Assembly (NCBI GenBank): GCA_027018875.1
Contig: JALUYA010000017.1
Span: forward strand, 16,935-80,934
Reading direction: 5' to 3'
DNA: 64,000 nucleotides
From: Gammaproteobacteria bacterium
Lineage (GTDB): Bacteria > Pseudomonadota > Gammaproteobacteria > JAKDMP01
A model generated the notes under the pieces. It did not search any database, was not told where the DNA came from, and saw nothing but the letters and a program-made list of their open reading frames with translations. The translations under genes and the position numbers were made by a program. Below are positions 37,671 to 46,603 of this stretch, piece by piece. Each line of letters opens with the position of its first letter. Position 1 is the first letter of the stretch.

Positions 37671-38846
37671 ATGACCCGGCATCCCCCCCCTCCCGCCGCC
37701 CTCGTCGTCACCCGCAACCTCCCGCCGCTCGTCGGCGGCATGGAGCGGCTCGTTTGGCATATCGTGGACGCGCTGCGCGCGGACTACCGCGTCCACGTCA
37801 TCGGCCCGGCGGGTTGCGCCCGGCATCTCCCACTGAAGGTCACCGCCACCGGCATACCCGCACGACCGCTGTGGTGGTTTCTGGCCCGCGCCAAATGGGC
37901 GACGATCGGGCGGGCGTTGCAACTGCGCCCCGGCCTCGTGTTCGCCGGAAGCGGGCTGACCGCGCCCTTCGCCTGGCTTGCCGCGCGCCTGGTCGGCGCG
38001 CATTGCGTTGTCTACCTCCACGGCCTCGACATCGAGGCCGAGCACCCGTTGTATCGACGGCTCTGGCGACCCTTCCTGCGCCGTTGCGACCGGGTGTTCG
38101 TCAATAGCCGCTTCAGCCGCGGCCTGGCCGTGAAAATCGGCATCGACCCCGCCCGGATCGCCATCCTGCCCCCGGGGGTCGAGCCGCCCGATCTCACCGA
38201 TGCCGAAACCCGCCGTCGCGATTTCCGAGCCAAACACCGACTCGACGATGCCCCGCTCATGCTCTACGTGGGGCGCATCACCGCGCGCAAGGGACTGTCC
38301 GCATTCGTACGCGGCATTCTGCCCGCCGTCCTGTCGCGCCTACCGAATGCGAAGCTCGTCGTCATCGGCGACGAACCCACCCAGGCTCTCAAGCATCGCA
38401 GCGGGGAAAAGCGGCGCGTTTTCGACTCCCTGCAAGAAAACCGGCTCGGGAATCGGGTCCTGTTCCTCGACCACGTCGGCGACTCCGAACTCTCCGCCGC
38501 CTACTTCGCCGCCGACCTGCTCCTCTTCCCCGTGCAAGAGCTGCCCGGCGATCACGAAGGCTTCGGCATGGTCGCCATCGAGGCCGCCGCCCACGGCCTA
38601 CCCACCGTCGCCTTCGCCGCCGGCGGCGTGCCCGATGCCGTGGCCAACGGCCGATCGGGGCGGCTCATCGCGCCCGGCGACAACCGTGCCTTCGCCGAAG
38701 CCGTTATCGAGTGCCTGGGCCGCGATAACGCCGAAAAACGCCTTGCCGCCCGACGGGCCCGACAATTCGCAGAAAATTTCTCCTGGACGCATTTCAACGA
38801 CCGTTTCCGGACGGCGCTGGCCAGGCATGAATCTCACCCGAGATGA
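37671..38846 (+). CDS. glycosyltransferase family 4
   Basis: A 391-residue GT-B enzyme. The N-terminal acceptor half has VTRNLPPLVGGMERLVWHIVDAL, and the donor half has LMLYVGRITARKGLSAFVRGILPAVL and the E-x7-E element GDHEGFGMVAIEAAAHGLPTVAFAAGGVPDAV. Such enzymes build lipopolysaccharide, capsule or glycolipid chains; donor and acceptor are unknown. It starts a three-gene set whose members overlap by ATGA. Confidence 0.9.
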   Translation: MTRHPPPPAALVVTRNLPPLVGGMERLVWHIVDALRADYRVHVIGPAGCARHLPLKVTATGIPARPLWWFLARAKWATIGRALQLRPGLVFAGSGLTAPFAWLAARLVGAHCVVYLHGLDIEAEHPLYRRLWRPFLRRCDRVFVNSRFSRGLAVKIGIDPARIAILPPGVEPPDLTDAETRRRDFRAKHRLDDAPLMLYVGRITARKGLSAFVRGILPAVLSRLPNAKLVVIGDEPTQALKHRSGEKRRVFDSLQENRLGNRVLFLDHVGDSELSAAYFAADLLLFPVQELPGDHEGFGMVAIEAAAHGLPTVAFAAGGVPDAVANGRSGRLIAPGDNRAFAEAVIECLGRDNAEKRLAARRARQFAENFSWTHFNDRFRTALARHESHPR

Positions 38847-39856
38847 GAGAAACAGGAATGCCGGCCGGAAAAAGAGCAAAGGCCCCGCCCGCACGACCCC
38901 CGGCTCGATCTTCCGCCGGCTTTGCGCAGGACATGGGAACGCTCGCCTGCATCATCGTCACTTATGATCCCGATCTGCACATTCTCAAGCGCCTGCTGGA
39001 AGCTCTTCCGAAAGATGCGGCCGTGGTGCTGGTCGATAACGCCTCTGCCGGCGACCTTCCCGGAGAGCTTGGCGCGCTCACCACGGCACGCCGGCGCACC
39101 CGCCTGCTCGTCAACGATCGCAACCTGGGCCTCGCCGCCGCGATCAACCGGGGCGTGCGGGAAGCGCGACATATCTGGCCTGAAACCCATCTCGCACTGT
39201 TCCTGGATCAGGACAGCGAACCGGAGCCGGGTAGTCTCGAAGCGTTGATGAACGGCTTCGCGCGCCTCGAAGGCGCCGATCCGCCCGCAGGCTGCGTCGG
39301 TCCTTCGCTGGTGGACGCCGCCACGGGCCTGCGCCACGGATTTCATCAACATACCCGCTGGCGCTGGATGCGCGCGTACCCCGAACAAGGCGACACCCGG
39401 CCGGTGCCCTGCGCCAATCTCAACGGCAGCGGCACCCTGGTTCCGATCGCCCTGTTCCTGGAACTCGGCGGCTTGGAAGAGGCCCTGTTCATCGACCACG
39501 TGGACACGGAATGGGCGTTCCGTGTCCAGGCCGCGGGCTACGGCCTTTACGGCATCGCGCAGGCACGGTTCCTGCACCGCATGGGCGAGGGCACCCGGCG
39601 CATCTGGCTGTTCGGATGGCGCCTGTGGCCCATGCGCTCGCCCAAGCGCCATTATTATCTGTTTCGCAACGCCGTCCTCCTCATGCGCCGTGATTACGTT
39701 CCGCGCGTCTGGAAAAACTGGGCGATCATCAAGTTGCTGCTGACCGCGGGCGTTCACGCCTTCATCGACCCCCGGCGCAAGACTCAACTGCGCTGCATGC
39801 TGAGCGGCTTGCGGGACGGACTGAAAAACCCGGGGAAGCGGAAACCCTCCGCATGA
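38843..39856 (+). CDS. glycosyltransferase family 2, rhamnosyltransferase-like
   Basis: A 337-residue GT-A enzyme with ACIIVTYDPDLHILKRLLEAL at the nucleotide-sugar fold, NDRNLGLAAAINRGVREAR, the DxD-type LFLDQDSEPEPGSLEALM and an acceptor loop DHVDTEWAFRVQAAGYGLYGIAQARFLHRMG. That set is common in dTDP-rhamnosyltransferases, although the donor is not proven. ATG 38843 overlaps the GT4 stop by 4 nt, which favours it over the MGTLACII start (38933); the 30-residue basic leader is unusual. Confidence 0.88.
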   Translation: MRETGMPAGKRAKAPPARPPARSSAGFAQDMGTLACIIVTYDPDLHILKRLLEALPKDAAVVLVDNASAGDLPGELGALTTARRRTRLLVNDRNLGLAAAINRGVREARHIWPETHLALFLDQDSEPEPGSLEALMNGFARLEGADPPAGCVGPSLVDAATGLRHGFHQHTRWRWMRAYPEQGDTRPVPCANLNGSGTLVPIALFLELGGLEEALFIDHVDTEWAFRVQAAGYGLYGIAQARFLHRMGEGTRRIWLFGWRLWPMRSPKRHYYLFRNAVLLMRRDYVPRVWKNWAIIKLLLTAGVHAFIDPRRKTQLRCMLSGLRDGLKNPGKRKPSA

Positions 39857-40707
39857 CCTCGCACCCGCCTATAATCGGCCTCACACTGAACTACCGTGAC
39901 GCCTCCCGCACGCTCACCTGCGTTCGCTCCCTGCTCGACGAAGGCGCGGCCCATGTGCTCGTCTGGGACAATTCCGGAGACGGCGGCGCATCCGCCGACG
40001 CCTTGTCCGAGAGCCTGAATCAGGACTCCAGAGTCGGCATCGAACGCAGTCCCGCCAATCTCGGCTTCGCCGCCGGCGTCAACCGGGGCATGGAGCGGAT
40101 CGCCCGGCGCTTCGGCACAAGCTGGGTGCTGCTCATCAACAACGACGCCCGCCTGCTTCACGGTGCCATTGAAGCACTCGCCGGCGCCCTGACCCGGCAC
40201 GAGCGGGCGGTCATCGCCTATCCAGACATTGACCATGCCGGCCACGTCATCGGCACAGTCCACTACCAGCGCCACGCCGGCCTGCTAACCCATAAGCCAT
40301 TACCCGGCAGTTTTACCTATGCCAGCGGCTGCTGCCTGCTGATCGCGCCGGAACGGACCGGTCCGGCATTGTTCGACGAGGATTTCTTCATGTATGGCGA
40401 AGACTGGATGTTGGGATGGAAACTGGGCGAACGAAAAATGGAACACGTGTCACAAGTACTGGTATTTCACGAAGGCAGCGCCGGCAGCGGACTGGGATCG
40501 GAATTCTACGAAACGCACATGGTCGCCGCGCATTGGACGCTGGCGCGCAAACTGGCGCGAACCCCGCGGGATCGCGTGCTTCTGATGACGGCGCGACTAT
40601 TCACCCTCACGATGCGGGCCCTCCTGCGGGCCTTTCGCTATCGGAGCATCGTTCCCTTGCGCGCGCTTCGCGAGGGCTGGCGCATCGCCAGGAGCCGGGG
40701 GCCCTGA
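39853..40707 (+). CDS. glycosyltransferase family 2
   Basis: The 284-residue GT-A protein begins IIGLTLNYRDASRTLTCVRSLLDEGAAHVLVWDNSGDGG and has NLGFAAGVNRGMERI, VLLINNDARLLHGAIEAL and EDFFMYGEDWMLGWKLGERKMEHVSQVLVFHEGSAGSG, all typical of the family. It overlaps the previous gene by ATGA. Its last 111 bp overlap, antisense, the 3' end of the GT9 gene. Confidence 0.88.
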   Translation: MTSHPPIIGLTLNYRDASRTLTCVRSLLDEGAAHVLVWDNSGDGGASADALSESLNQDSRVGIERSPANLGFAAGVNRGMERIARRFGTSWVLLINNDARLLHGAIEALAGALTRHERAVIAYPDIDHAGHVIGTVHYQRHAGLLTHKPLPGSFTYASGCCLLIAPERTGPALFDEDFFMYGEDWMLGWKLGERKMEHVSQVLVFHEGSAGSGLGSEFYETHMVAAHWTLARKLARTPRDRVLLMTARLFTLTMRALLRAFRYRSIVPLRALREGWRIARSRGP

Positions 40708-41940
40708 AAACAGCACGCCCGATCCGCCGCCCCGATCATCGGCAACAGGCGCTTTCGGAATTGCGCCGTCCATCACCCGGACTACTGCGCCCCACACGGC
40801 CTCCACATCGATCCGTTCGATGCAAGGATAGGCCCTGTCGGGTGATGTCCGATAACGGCAGACCCAGTCACAACCGAAACACGGCATGTTTTTCCACACA
40901 CACACGGGACGCCGCTTGACCGGAGCGCTTGCCGGATAGGGGTAACAGCGCCCAAAGTTTCCGCCGCCCAGTACCACGACGGAAGGCACGCCATACACGA
41001 CGGCGACATGCCCGGCCGCCGAGTCATTACCCAACACCCATCGCGCATGGGCGACCAGGGCGACGAATCCGGCCGGATCCGTTTTCCCGGCGAGATCGAG
41101 ACAACGCCCCTCCGGCAGGGCATCGGCAATGCGGCGACACAGGGCTTGTTCGGCGGGTGTCCCGGCCATTACGCACAACAGGCCGGGATCACGGTTCAAT
41201 GTCCTGCGGGCGATTTCAGCCGTTTTCTCCCACGGCCATAATTTGAACCCCCGGCTCCCACCCGGCACCAGCAGGACATAGCGTTGTCCGCGCAAGCCCC
41301 CGGCCGGATCAGGACGGGGAAGATCCGGCGCAATGGCAGCGAACGCCACGCCCACCGCGCGCAGGAAACCGGCGCCGCGAACGGATTGATGCACGCCCGG
41401 TATCGGCGGCAGCAGGCGCGAATACAGGCGGTTGCTGATTCTCATATCGAGCTTCGGGCGATCCGGGAACCCCGCATCGAAGCCGAGCGCCGGGGCGCCC
41501 ATGGCGCGCACCACGGCATCCTCCACGATGGCATCGCGCGGATAACTCGGATGCAACACCTGCGATACACCCAGAGCCCGCAAGCCGCGCAGCACGCGCA
41601 TCCTGTAACGGAAGTCGCGAATCAATCGCTTCCACTCGACGCCTACCGTCTCGCAGCCGGGGAAATGCTGCTCCACCAGTGCAATCCAAGCCGCATTCCC
41701 GACAAAAACGACTTCATCGCCTTGCTCCTGCAACTGCGCCACCAGCCCCTTTCCGAACGGCAGCCACAGGAAATAATCGCCCAGCAATTTCAGATTCACC
41801 ACGGCGACGCGCTTGCTGTTTCGTGGCACCCTAGACACTCCGAACAATACCAACGAATCGAACAAGCCATAGGCCAGAAACTCGACCATACGTTCGAACT
41901 TGCGCCAGACAAGACGCAGGCGTTGCCATAGTCGAATCAT
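40597..41940 (-). CDS. glycosyltransferase family 9 (heptosyltransferase-like)
   Basis: A 447-residue product resembling ADP-heptose:LPS heptosyltransferases: RVAVVNLKLLGDYFLWLPFGKGL at the start, LLVPGGSRGFKLWPWEKTAEIARRTL, and HARWVLGNDSAAGHVAVVYGVPSVVVLGGGNFGRCYPYP. The start at MIRLWQRLRLV overlaps the methyltransferase stop by ATGA. A cysteine-bearing segment (MPCFGCDWVCRYRTSPDRAYPCIERI) resembles that of GT9 relatives. The last 50 or so residues (Gly/Pro/Ala-rich) are antisense to the GT2 gene and look like run-on beyond the fold. Confidence 0.85.
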   Translation of the reverse strand: MIRLWQRLRLVWRKFERMVEFLAYGLFDSLVLFGVSRVPRNSKRVAVVNLKLLGDYFLWLPFGKGLVAQLQEQGDEVVFVGNAAWIALVEQHFPGCETVGVEWKRLIRDFRYRMRVLRGLRALGVSQVLHPSYPRDAIVEDAVVRAMGAPALGFDAGFPDRPKLDMRISNRLYSRLLPPIPGVHQSVRGAGFLRAVGVAFAAIAPDLPRPDPAGGLRGQRYVLLVPGGSRGFKLWPWEKTAEIARRTLNRDPGLLCVMAGTPAEQALCRRIADALPEGRCLDLAGKTDPAGFVALVAHARWVLGNDSAAGHVAVVYGVPSVVVLGGGNFGRCYPYPASAPVKRRPVCVWKNMPCFGCDWVCRYRTSPDRAYPCIERIDVEAVWGAVVRVMDGAIPKAPVADDRGGGSGVLFSGPPAPGDAPALAKRAQGNDAPIAKGPQEGPHREGE

Positions 41941-42701
41941 TTGCGCGCCAATACTTCGAGTTCCCATTCGGACACGCGGGGCGCAGGCCGAAGATCGAGC
42001 AGGATACAAACCACGCGATGTACCATCTTATTGAGCCGCCAGCGCAGCCGGTTCAATACGCGCATTACTGCGCGCAGCGGATGCCGGAACGACCAGAACA
42101 ATTTCGGAGTATGAAGAACGAACTCAACCTGCTCGGCATCGAACCCCGCCCGCTCCAACACCTGTAACAACGAAAACTCGTTGAACTGCACCACATGAGT
42201 AAAATCCCCGAAGCCGTGGTATCCACCGAGCAAACAGGCTACATTAGGCGTTTTCAGGCTTAAATATCCGCCTTTCGCCAGACAACGTCTGAACTCACGC
42301 AGCAGGCCGATGGTGTGCTCGCGGGGAATGTGTTCAATGACATGATGAAACAGAATCACGTCATACGCCCCATCGGGTGTTTGCCCGAGAAACTCCCGGA
42401 TATCCGCCAGTTTCAGGGCAACCTGCGGCGGCAGCAGCGAACGCGCCGTCTCGATGAGTTGCGCGGAGACATCGACACCGGTAAGCCGGGTATAACCCAT
42501 ACCGTGCAATAGTCCGAGCTGATAGCCCGTGGCGCACCCTGCATCCAAAATAGGTGCGTCTTTGCCGATACGCGCAATCCAGCGTGGCAAACGGTCGAGG
42601 TGCAGCGCCCGCACGTCTTCGAGAGAACGGAAATATCCTTTCCCGCGTCGCTCGTAATTTCGCAGGTAGTTATCAAAAATTTCCTTCGATGGATCGGTCA
42701 T
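41937..42701 (-). CDS. SAM-dependent methyltransferase (class I)
   Basis: The 254-residue protein has the Rossmann SAM motif I (APILDAGCATGYQLGLLHGMGYTRLTGVDVS), motif II/III (VILFHHVIEHIPREHTIGLLREFRRCLAKGGYLSLKTPN), and a C-terminal variable region. It is translationally coupled to the GT9 gene, so it probably modifies a surface glycan or its lipid carrier; the acceptor cannot be inferred. Confidence 0.87.
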   Translation of the reverse strand: MTDPSKEIFDNYLRNYERRGKGYFRSLEDVRALHLDRLPRWIARIGKDAPILDAGCATGYQLGLLHGMGYTRLTGVDVSAQLIETARSLLPPQVALKLADIREFLGQTPDGAYDVILFHHVIEHIPREHTIGLLREFRRCLAKGGYLSLKTPNVACLLGGYHGFGDFTHVVQFNEFSLLQVLERAGFDAEQVEFVLHTPKLFWSFRHPLRAVMRVLNRLRWRLNKMVHRVVCILLDLRPAPRVSEWELEVLARK

Positions 42702-42771
42702 ATTTAACTGCTCTCAAATCAACAGGCTGGGTCCCTTGACTTGGCGGCTATTCGTTTTTTACCAGGCATTA

Positions 42772-42833
42772 AATGTATTGCTCTACCTCCAAGCGTAACC
42801 TACGGCCTCGGGATCGGGTAGATCAAATACATT
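42772..42833. repeat. long imperfect inverted repeat upstream of the methyltransferase
   Basis: AATGTATTGCTCTACC (42772-42787) pairs with GGTAGATCAAATACATT (42817-42833), one mismatch and one extra base, around a 29-nt loop. It lies 71-132 bp upstream of the methyltransferase start on the minus strand, between two minus-strand transcription units. Confidence 0.6.
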
Positions 42834-42853
42834 ATGCCGGGTATGCCCGCGGA

Positions 42854-42923
42854 GCGAGGGACGCCAAGCGGAGCGGAGCGGTTGCCGGCTCCAGGTTACC
42901 TACATCGGCCGGCATTCCCTCGC
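42854..42923. repeat. second inverted repeat in the same intergenic region
   Basis: GCGAGGGA (42854-42861) pairs with TCCCTCGC (42916-42923), with flanking partial complementarity (GCCGG/CCGGC). GTAACCTAC in the first loop recurs as GTTACCTAC at about 42895-42903. Position just downstream of the Ap4A phosphorylase-like stop would suit a transcript end structure. Confidence 0.5.
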
Positions 42924-42948
42924 AGCGTAGAGCCGAAATTTTTGCCGC

Positions 42949-43833
42949 CTATCCCGTGGGGATTCCGACCGAGGCCAGCACCGCCAGCGGGTCGGCTACG
43001 GCGAATCGGGCGCGCTGGCCGGGTCCGCGGGCAATAAAGGCCCCGGCATAGCCAAGGGCATTCACGGGAATGCCGTCCCAGGTTCCACGCCGCCGCGGGA
43101 CCAGCAGCATCCAGCGCACCGTGACCAGAAGATTGTAGGGAGGGAGTCGTCCCTGCGCATCCGCGCCGAGATGCAGCTGTTCAAGCATGCGTGAATAGCG
43201 GGCCCGCAGCAGCAGCCCCGCGTCGGAGCGTTCCAGGACCCGCGGCGGCAGTCGGACAAGCACATGGCGGAAAGTGAATTGCCGGATGGCATTCCGGCCA
43301 TTCTGCAAGGCCTGCTCGAACCAGGGCCCAAAGGGAATCGGCGGATCCCAGGGCGCCAGCGGCAGGGTCACAACCTGGAGATGCTTGTGCGGTTGGCTGG
43401 CCCCGGCCTCGGGACCGGAATTACAGAAACCCAACGCCGGGCGGCGGCACAGCAAGGCGGCAAGAGCCGCAAAATCGGCGGCATCGAGAGGGGCCGCCTG
43501 TGGCACCCACCGGCGGGTAACCAGCAGCAGATGGCGGGCGAGGACCGGATACTTGTTAAGCAACACCGCATGGGTCGGGGCGATGTCGCCGAGATACAGT
43601 TCAGGGTCATAGGGCGGCAAGAATGGATCGGGCGAGGTGACCGGGCGGGGTGCGCGGCGCAGGCGCTCGGGATCCGGGATCCTCACTACTGCCTGCAACT
43701 CTTCGGCGGTAACGGCTTGGGGGGCCGTCACGATCGGGTGCAATGCGCCCGCGGCCTCGGCCCGCTCACGCAGCCGGCGCGCCCGGTCCCATAATCCTCC
43801 AGTATCCGTGCCCCGGAACTCAGTCGGCGACAT
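42949..43833 (-). CDS. ATP adenylyltransferase / Ap4A phosphorylase-like HIT-superfamily protein
   Basis: Ap4A phosphorylases split diadenosine tetraphosphate into ATP and ADP. The 294-residue product has FLPPYDPELYLGDIAPTHAVLLNKYPVLARHLLLVTRRW and the HIT-like active motif GASQPHKHLQVV, as in yeast Apa1/2 and bacterial relatives, plus NLLVTVRWMLLVPRRRG near the C terminus. The start at MSPTEFRG overlaps the ABC-2 permease stop by 14 nt, so it is translated from the end of the exporter mRNA. The link between the two functions is not obvious. Confidence 0.87.
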   Translation of the reverse strand: MSPTEFRGTDTGGLWDRARRLRERAEAAGALHPIVTAPQAVTAEELQAVVRIPDPERLRRAPRPVTSPDPFLPPYDPELYLGDIAPTHAVLLNKYPVLARHLLLVTRRWVPQAAPLDAADFAALAALLCRRPALGFCNSGPEAGASQPHKHLQVVTLPLAPWDPPIPFGPWFEQALQNGRNAIRQFTFRHVLVRLPPRVLERSDAGLLLRARYSRMLEQLHLGADAQGRLPPYNLLVTVRWMLLVPRRRGTWDGIPVNALGYAGAFIARGPGQRARFAVADPLAVLASVGIPTG

Positions 43834-45358
43834 CGGTTCCGGGCCGGGCGGGGGTGCGCAGCCAGGCGAGCAATTGCCGCAGCTTGGGCGGGGCACCGCT
43901 GTTGAGCAACCCGATCCGGAAGATACGCCCGGCAAAGTAAAGCAAGACCACGACGCTCGCCCCCAGCAGCAAGGTGGTCAGGATGTAATCGATCAGCGGC
44001 GGTGGGGCGTTGATCCGGTTCATCATCACAAACGGCGTCAGCGGTGGGATGTAGGAAAGCACCCGGGCGTACTCCGCGGTGGGGTTCTTGACGATCGGGA
44101 CCATCAGGATAAGCGGCACCATCAACAGCAGGGTCACCGGGGTCATGTAGGGCTGGGCCTCCTGGATGGTACTGACCGCGGCGCCGATCGCGCCGAGCAG
44201 CGCCCCGTAGAACAGATATCCGAGTACGAAGTAAGCGAAAAACCAGCCCAGCCCGGTTGGGGAAATGGCACCCAACAGCCCCTTGGCAAACGTGCCGGCG
44301 CCGCCGAGGCTCGGGCCGAAATACCCGAGGGCGAGAAAGATCACCACCACCCAGAAGCCGAGCATGGTCAACCCGACCAGGAGGCTGCCGAGAACTTTCC
44401 CGGACATGAGTTCACCTGGCGTAATCGCGCCCAGTAAAACCTCGGCAATCCGGCTCGATTTCTCCTCCATCGTCGACATCATCAGAATTTGACTGATCGA
44501 AAAAATCGAGATAAACAGCAGATAGACATAGCCCACGGGAAGCCACTGTGCGGCCCGCTCGGCGGCCGATACCCGCTTGGCTCCGGCCTTGGTGATCAGG
44601 CGATTGTGGAAAACGACCGGCACCTGCAGCCAGCGGGCCCGGGCCTTGGGCAGGCCGGTTTCCCGAACCTTGCGGGCCCGAACCACGGCGTTGACTTCGC
44701 CGGAGAACCAGTTGCGCAGCGCGGTGTCGGTGAGATTGCGCGAACCGTACACGAAACCGGCATCTCCGGCCAATGGCTTGGTTCCAATGACGAAATAGGC
44801 AAAAAGCTTGTCTCGGTTTACCGCCTGGTTCAGTACGACCGGCGTCTTTCCAGGGGGAGACAGATAGCGGAACCGGGCGATGGACAGGCCGCGATCCAGG
44901 GCCCGGGCCGCCTTCGTCGTGAGCGCGCGATACCATGCGATAAAGGCCCGGCGTTTACTCCAAAGGCCGGCCGCGGGACCGGATATGGGTGCGGGGCCTC
45001 CCGCGGCCAGCGCGGTGGCGAGCGCCCGGCGCTGCGGAGCCGTCAACTTCCCGGCCGCCGGGGCTAGTCTCGCCAGTGGTTGCGGCAGCACGGTGCCGGT
45101 GCGCGCGGCGGCAGCGGCGAGGTTCAGAAGCTGGGTATAGTCTCCGGCGGCGATACGCCGGGCCACGGCGGGCCACACCCAGCCGGAGTGGTCGATGACG
45201 GTATAGGTGCGGGCACTCTGAAGGTTTGCCAGTACCCCCGGCACGAACACGAAGGCGAGAAGCAACAGCGGAGTCAGCAGCAGCGACAACCAGAAACGGC
45301 GCCGCCCCACATAGGCGGCATAATCGCGCCGGGCGACGAGCAGTAAACTACGCAGCAT
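43820..45358 (-). CDS. ABC-2 type transporter permease (NatB-like)
   Basis: The 512-residue inner-membrane protein has one helix near the N terminus (FWLSLLLTPLLLLAFVFVPG), a large extracytoplasmic region (about 60-290), and a C-terminal bundle of five or six helices (VGYVYLLFISIFSISQILMMSTMEEKSSRIAEVLLGAITPGELMSGKVLGSLLVGLTMLGFWVVV). MEEKSSRIAEVLL is a hallmark of NatB-type exporters linked to Na+ or drug efflux. The start at MLRSLLLVARRDY overlaps the ATPase stop by 11 nt. Confidence 0.88.
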   Translation of the reverse strand: MLRSLLLVARRDYAAYVGRRRFWLSLLLTPLLLLAFVFVPGVLANLQSARTYTVIDHSGWVWPAVARRIAAGDYTQLLNLAAAAARTGTVLPQPLARLAPAAGKLTAPQRRALATALAAGGPAPISGPAAGLWSKRRAFIAWYRALTTKAARALDRGLSIARFRYLSPPGKTPVVLNQAVNRDKLFAYFVIGTKPLAGDAGFVYGSRNLTDTALRNWFSGEVNAVVRARKVRETGLPKARARWLQVPVVFHNRLITKAGAKRVSAAERAAQWLPVGYVYLLFISIFSISQILMMSTMEEKSSRIAEVLLGAITPGELMSGKVLGSLLVGLTMLGFWVVVIFLALGYFGPSLGGAGTFAKGLLGAISPTGLGWFFAYFVLGYLFYGALLGAIGAAVSTIQEAQPYMTPVTLLLMVPLILMVPIVKNPTAEYARVLSYIPPLTPFVMMNRINAPPPLIDYILTTLLLGASVVVLLYFAGRIFRIGLLNSGAPPKLRQLLAWLRTPARPGTDVAD

Positions 45359-46304
45359 GGCGCGTCCCCTCATGCCCGACCGCCGCAAGGAATACCTGCT
45401 TGAGTGAAACCTCCCGGGTATCGAAGCGGTGGATCCGCACCTGCTCGGTAAGCAGATGCAGCAGCCGTTGGGTATCGGCTTCGGGGGCGAGGCGCAGCTC
45501 GGCGTGGTGCCCGGCATCATCCGCACTGATTACCCCCGGCAAGGTGTCGGCATTCAACGTGCCCTCGTAGTCGAGAAGCACGCTGCGCCCGGCCCGGGCC
45601 TTGACTTCTTCCAGAGGGCCGTTGACCACCAGCCGACCGTGGTGGATGATCGCCACCGCATCGCAGATCTGCTCGGCATGTTCGACCACGTGGGTGGAAA
45701 ACAACACCGTGCGACCTTCACGCCGGTATTGCTTGATCAGCTCGAGCACCATTTCGGCATTCACCGGGTCGAGTCCCGAGAAGGGTTCGTCGAGTACCAC
45801 CAGTTCGGGATCGTGCAGCAGGGCCGCGATCACCTGGGCCTGCTGACCCATACCCTTGGACAGGGCATTGCATTTGGCACCGAGCCACTCGCCAAGTCCG
45901 GCGCGGGCAAGGCGATCGGCGGCTCGCGCCTTGGCCTCGCGCAGACCGAGTCCACGCAGCGCCCCGAAATAGGCTACCATGTCCACTACCTTCATATCCT
46001 TGTACAACCCCTTTTCTTCGGGCAGATAGCCCAGGCGCGCCCGGGCCTCGCCCGGGGTTATGCCACCCAACACCTGCACCCGGCCCGAGCTGGGTTCAAG
46101 AATCCCCGTGATCATCCGCAGGGTAGTGGTTTTACCCGCCCCATTGGGTCCGAGAAAGCCGTAGACCTGCCCCCGGGGTACCACAAGGCTCAGGTGATCC
46201 ACCGCTGCGTGGATACCGTAGTATTTGCCTACCTCATGCAGCTCGATGGCGGCCCCCGAAGGGATGGGTACTGCATTTTCGCGGGCGGTAACGGGGTGGT
46301 CCAT
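45348..46304 (-). CDS. ABC transporter ATP-binding protein (NatA-like)
   Basis: The 318-residue ATPase pairs with the downstream ABC-2 permease. It shows Walker A (GPNGAGKTT), Q-loop region YLPEEKGLYKDM, signature LSKGMGQQAQVIAALLHDP, Walker B LVVLDEPFSGLD and switch histidine (LFSTHVVEHAEQI). The C-terminal domain (EEVKARAGRSVLLDYEG onward) is the DUF4162-like extension of this class. It heads a three-gene operon: ATPase, permease, Ap4A phosphorylase-like protein. The substrate is unknown. Confidence 0.92.
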   Translation of the reverse strand: MDHPVTARENAVPIPSGAAIELHEVGKYYGIHAAVDHLSLVVPRGQVYGFLGPNGAGKTTTLRMITGILEPSSGRVQVLGGITPGEARARLGYLPEEKGLYKDMKVVDMVAYFGALRGLGLREAKARAADRLARAGLGEWLGAKCNALSKGMGQQAQVIAALLHDPELVVLDEPFSGLDPVNAEMVLELIKQYRREGRTVLFSTHVVEHAEQICDAVAIIHHGRLVVNGPLEEVKARAGRSVLLDYEGTLNADTLPGVISADDAGHHAELRLAPEADTQRLLHLLTEQVRIHRFDTREVSLKQVFLAAVGHEGTRHAA

Positions 46305-46603
46305 GGGTAAGGAACCCGATTTTTAAGCGCGTAACATACTACCTGTATTTCGAATCGCGATGAGTCGTCCGCGTCGGCAGGCCGGGGCAAGTTGGCCATT
46401 CCGCACTGCTTTGCGGCAATCTAGCTGCCTGACCATATGCCACTACCGGGTAAGTTTTACGCGGCCGGTCCCCCTCGTCCATCGCTCCGGCCATTCCCGA
46501 TTACACTTCGAGGCGGCCCGGGAAGCGGGACCGCTGCACCGCGGGTCGCATCGGAACCGGGGAGCACAGTACACTAAGAAGAATTGTCCCCGGGAGAAAA
46601 TCG

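Noticed and set aside
37363-37674. 103-residue ORF overlapping the GT4 start
   Set aside because: The ATGA overlap is suggestive, but the product is Arg/Gly/Pro/Ala-rich in an increasingly GC-biased region and matches nothing.
37401-38237. 278-residue ORF antisense to GT4
   Set aside because: Shadow of the GT4 gene in a GC-rich block where stop codons are rare.
38834-39787. 317-residue ORF antisense to GT2
   Set aside because: Shadow of the rhamnosyltransferase-like gene, Gly/Gln/Ala-rich.
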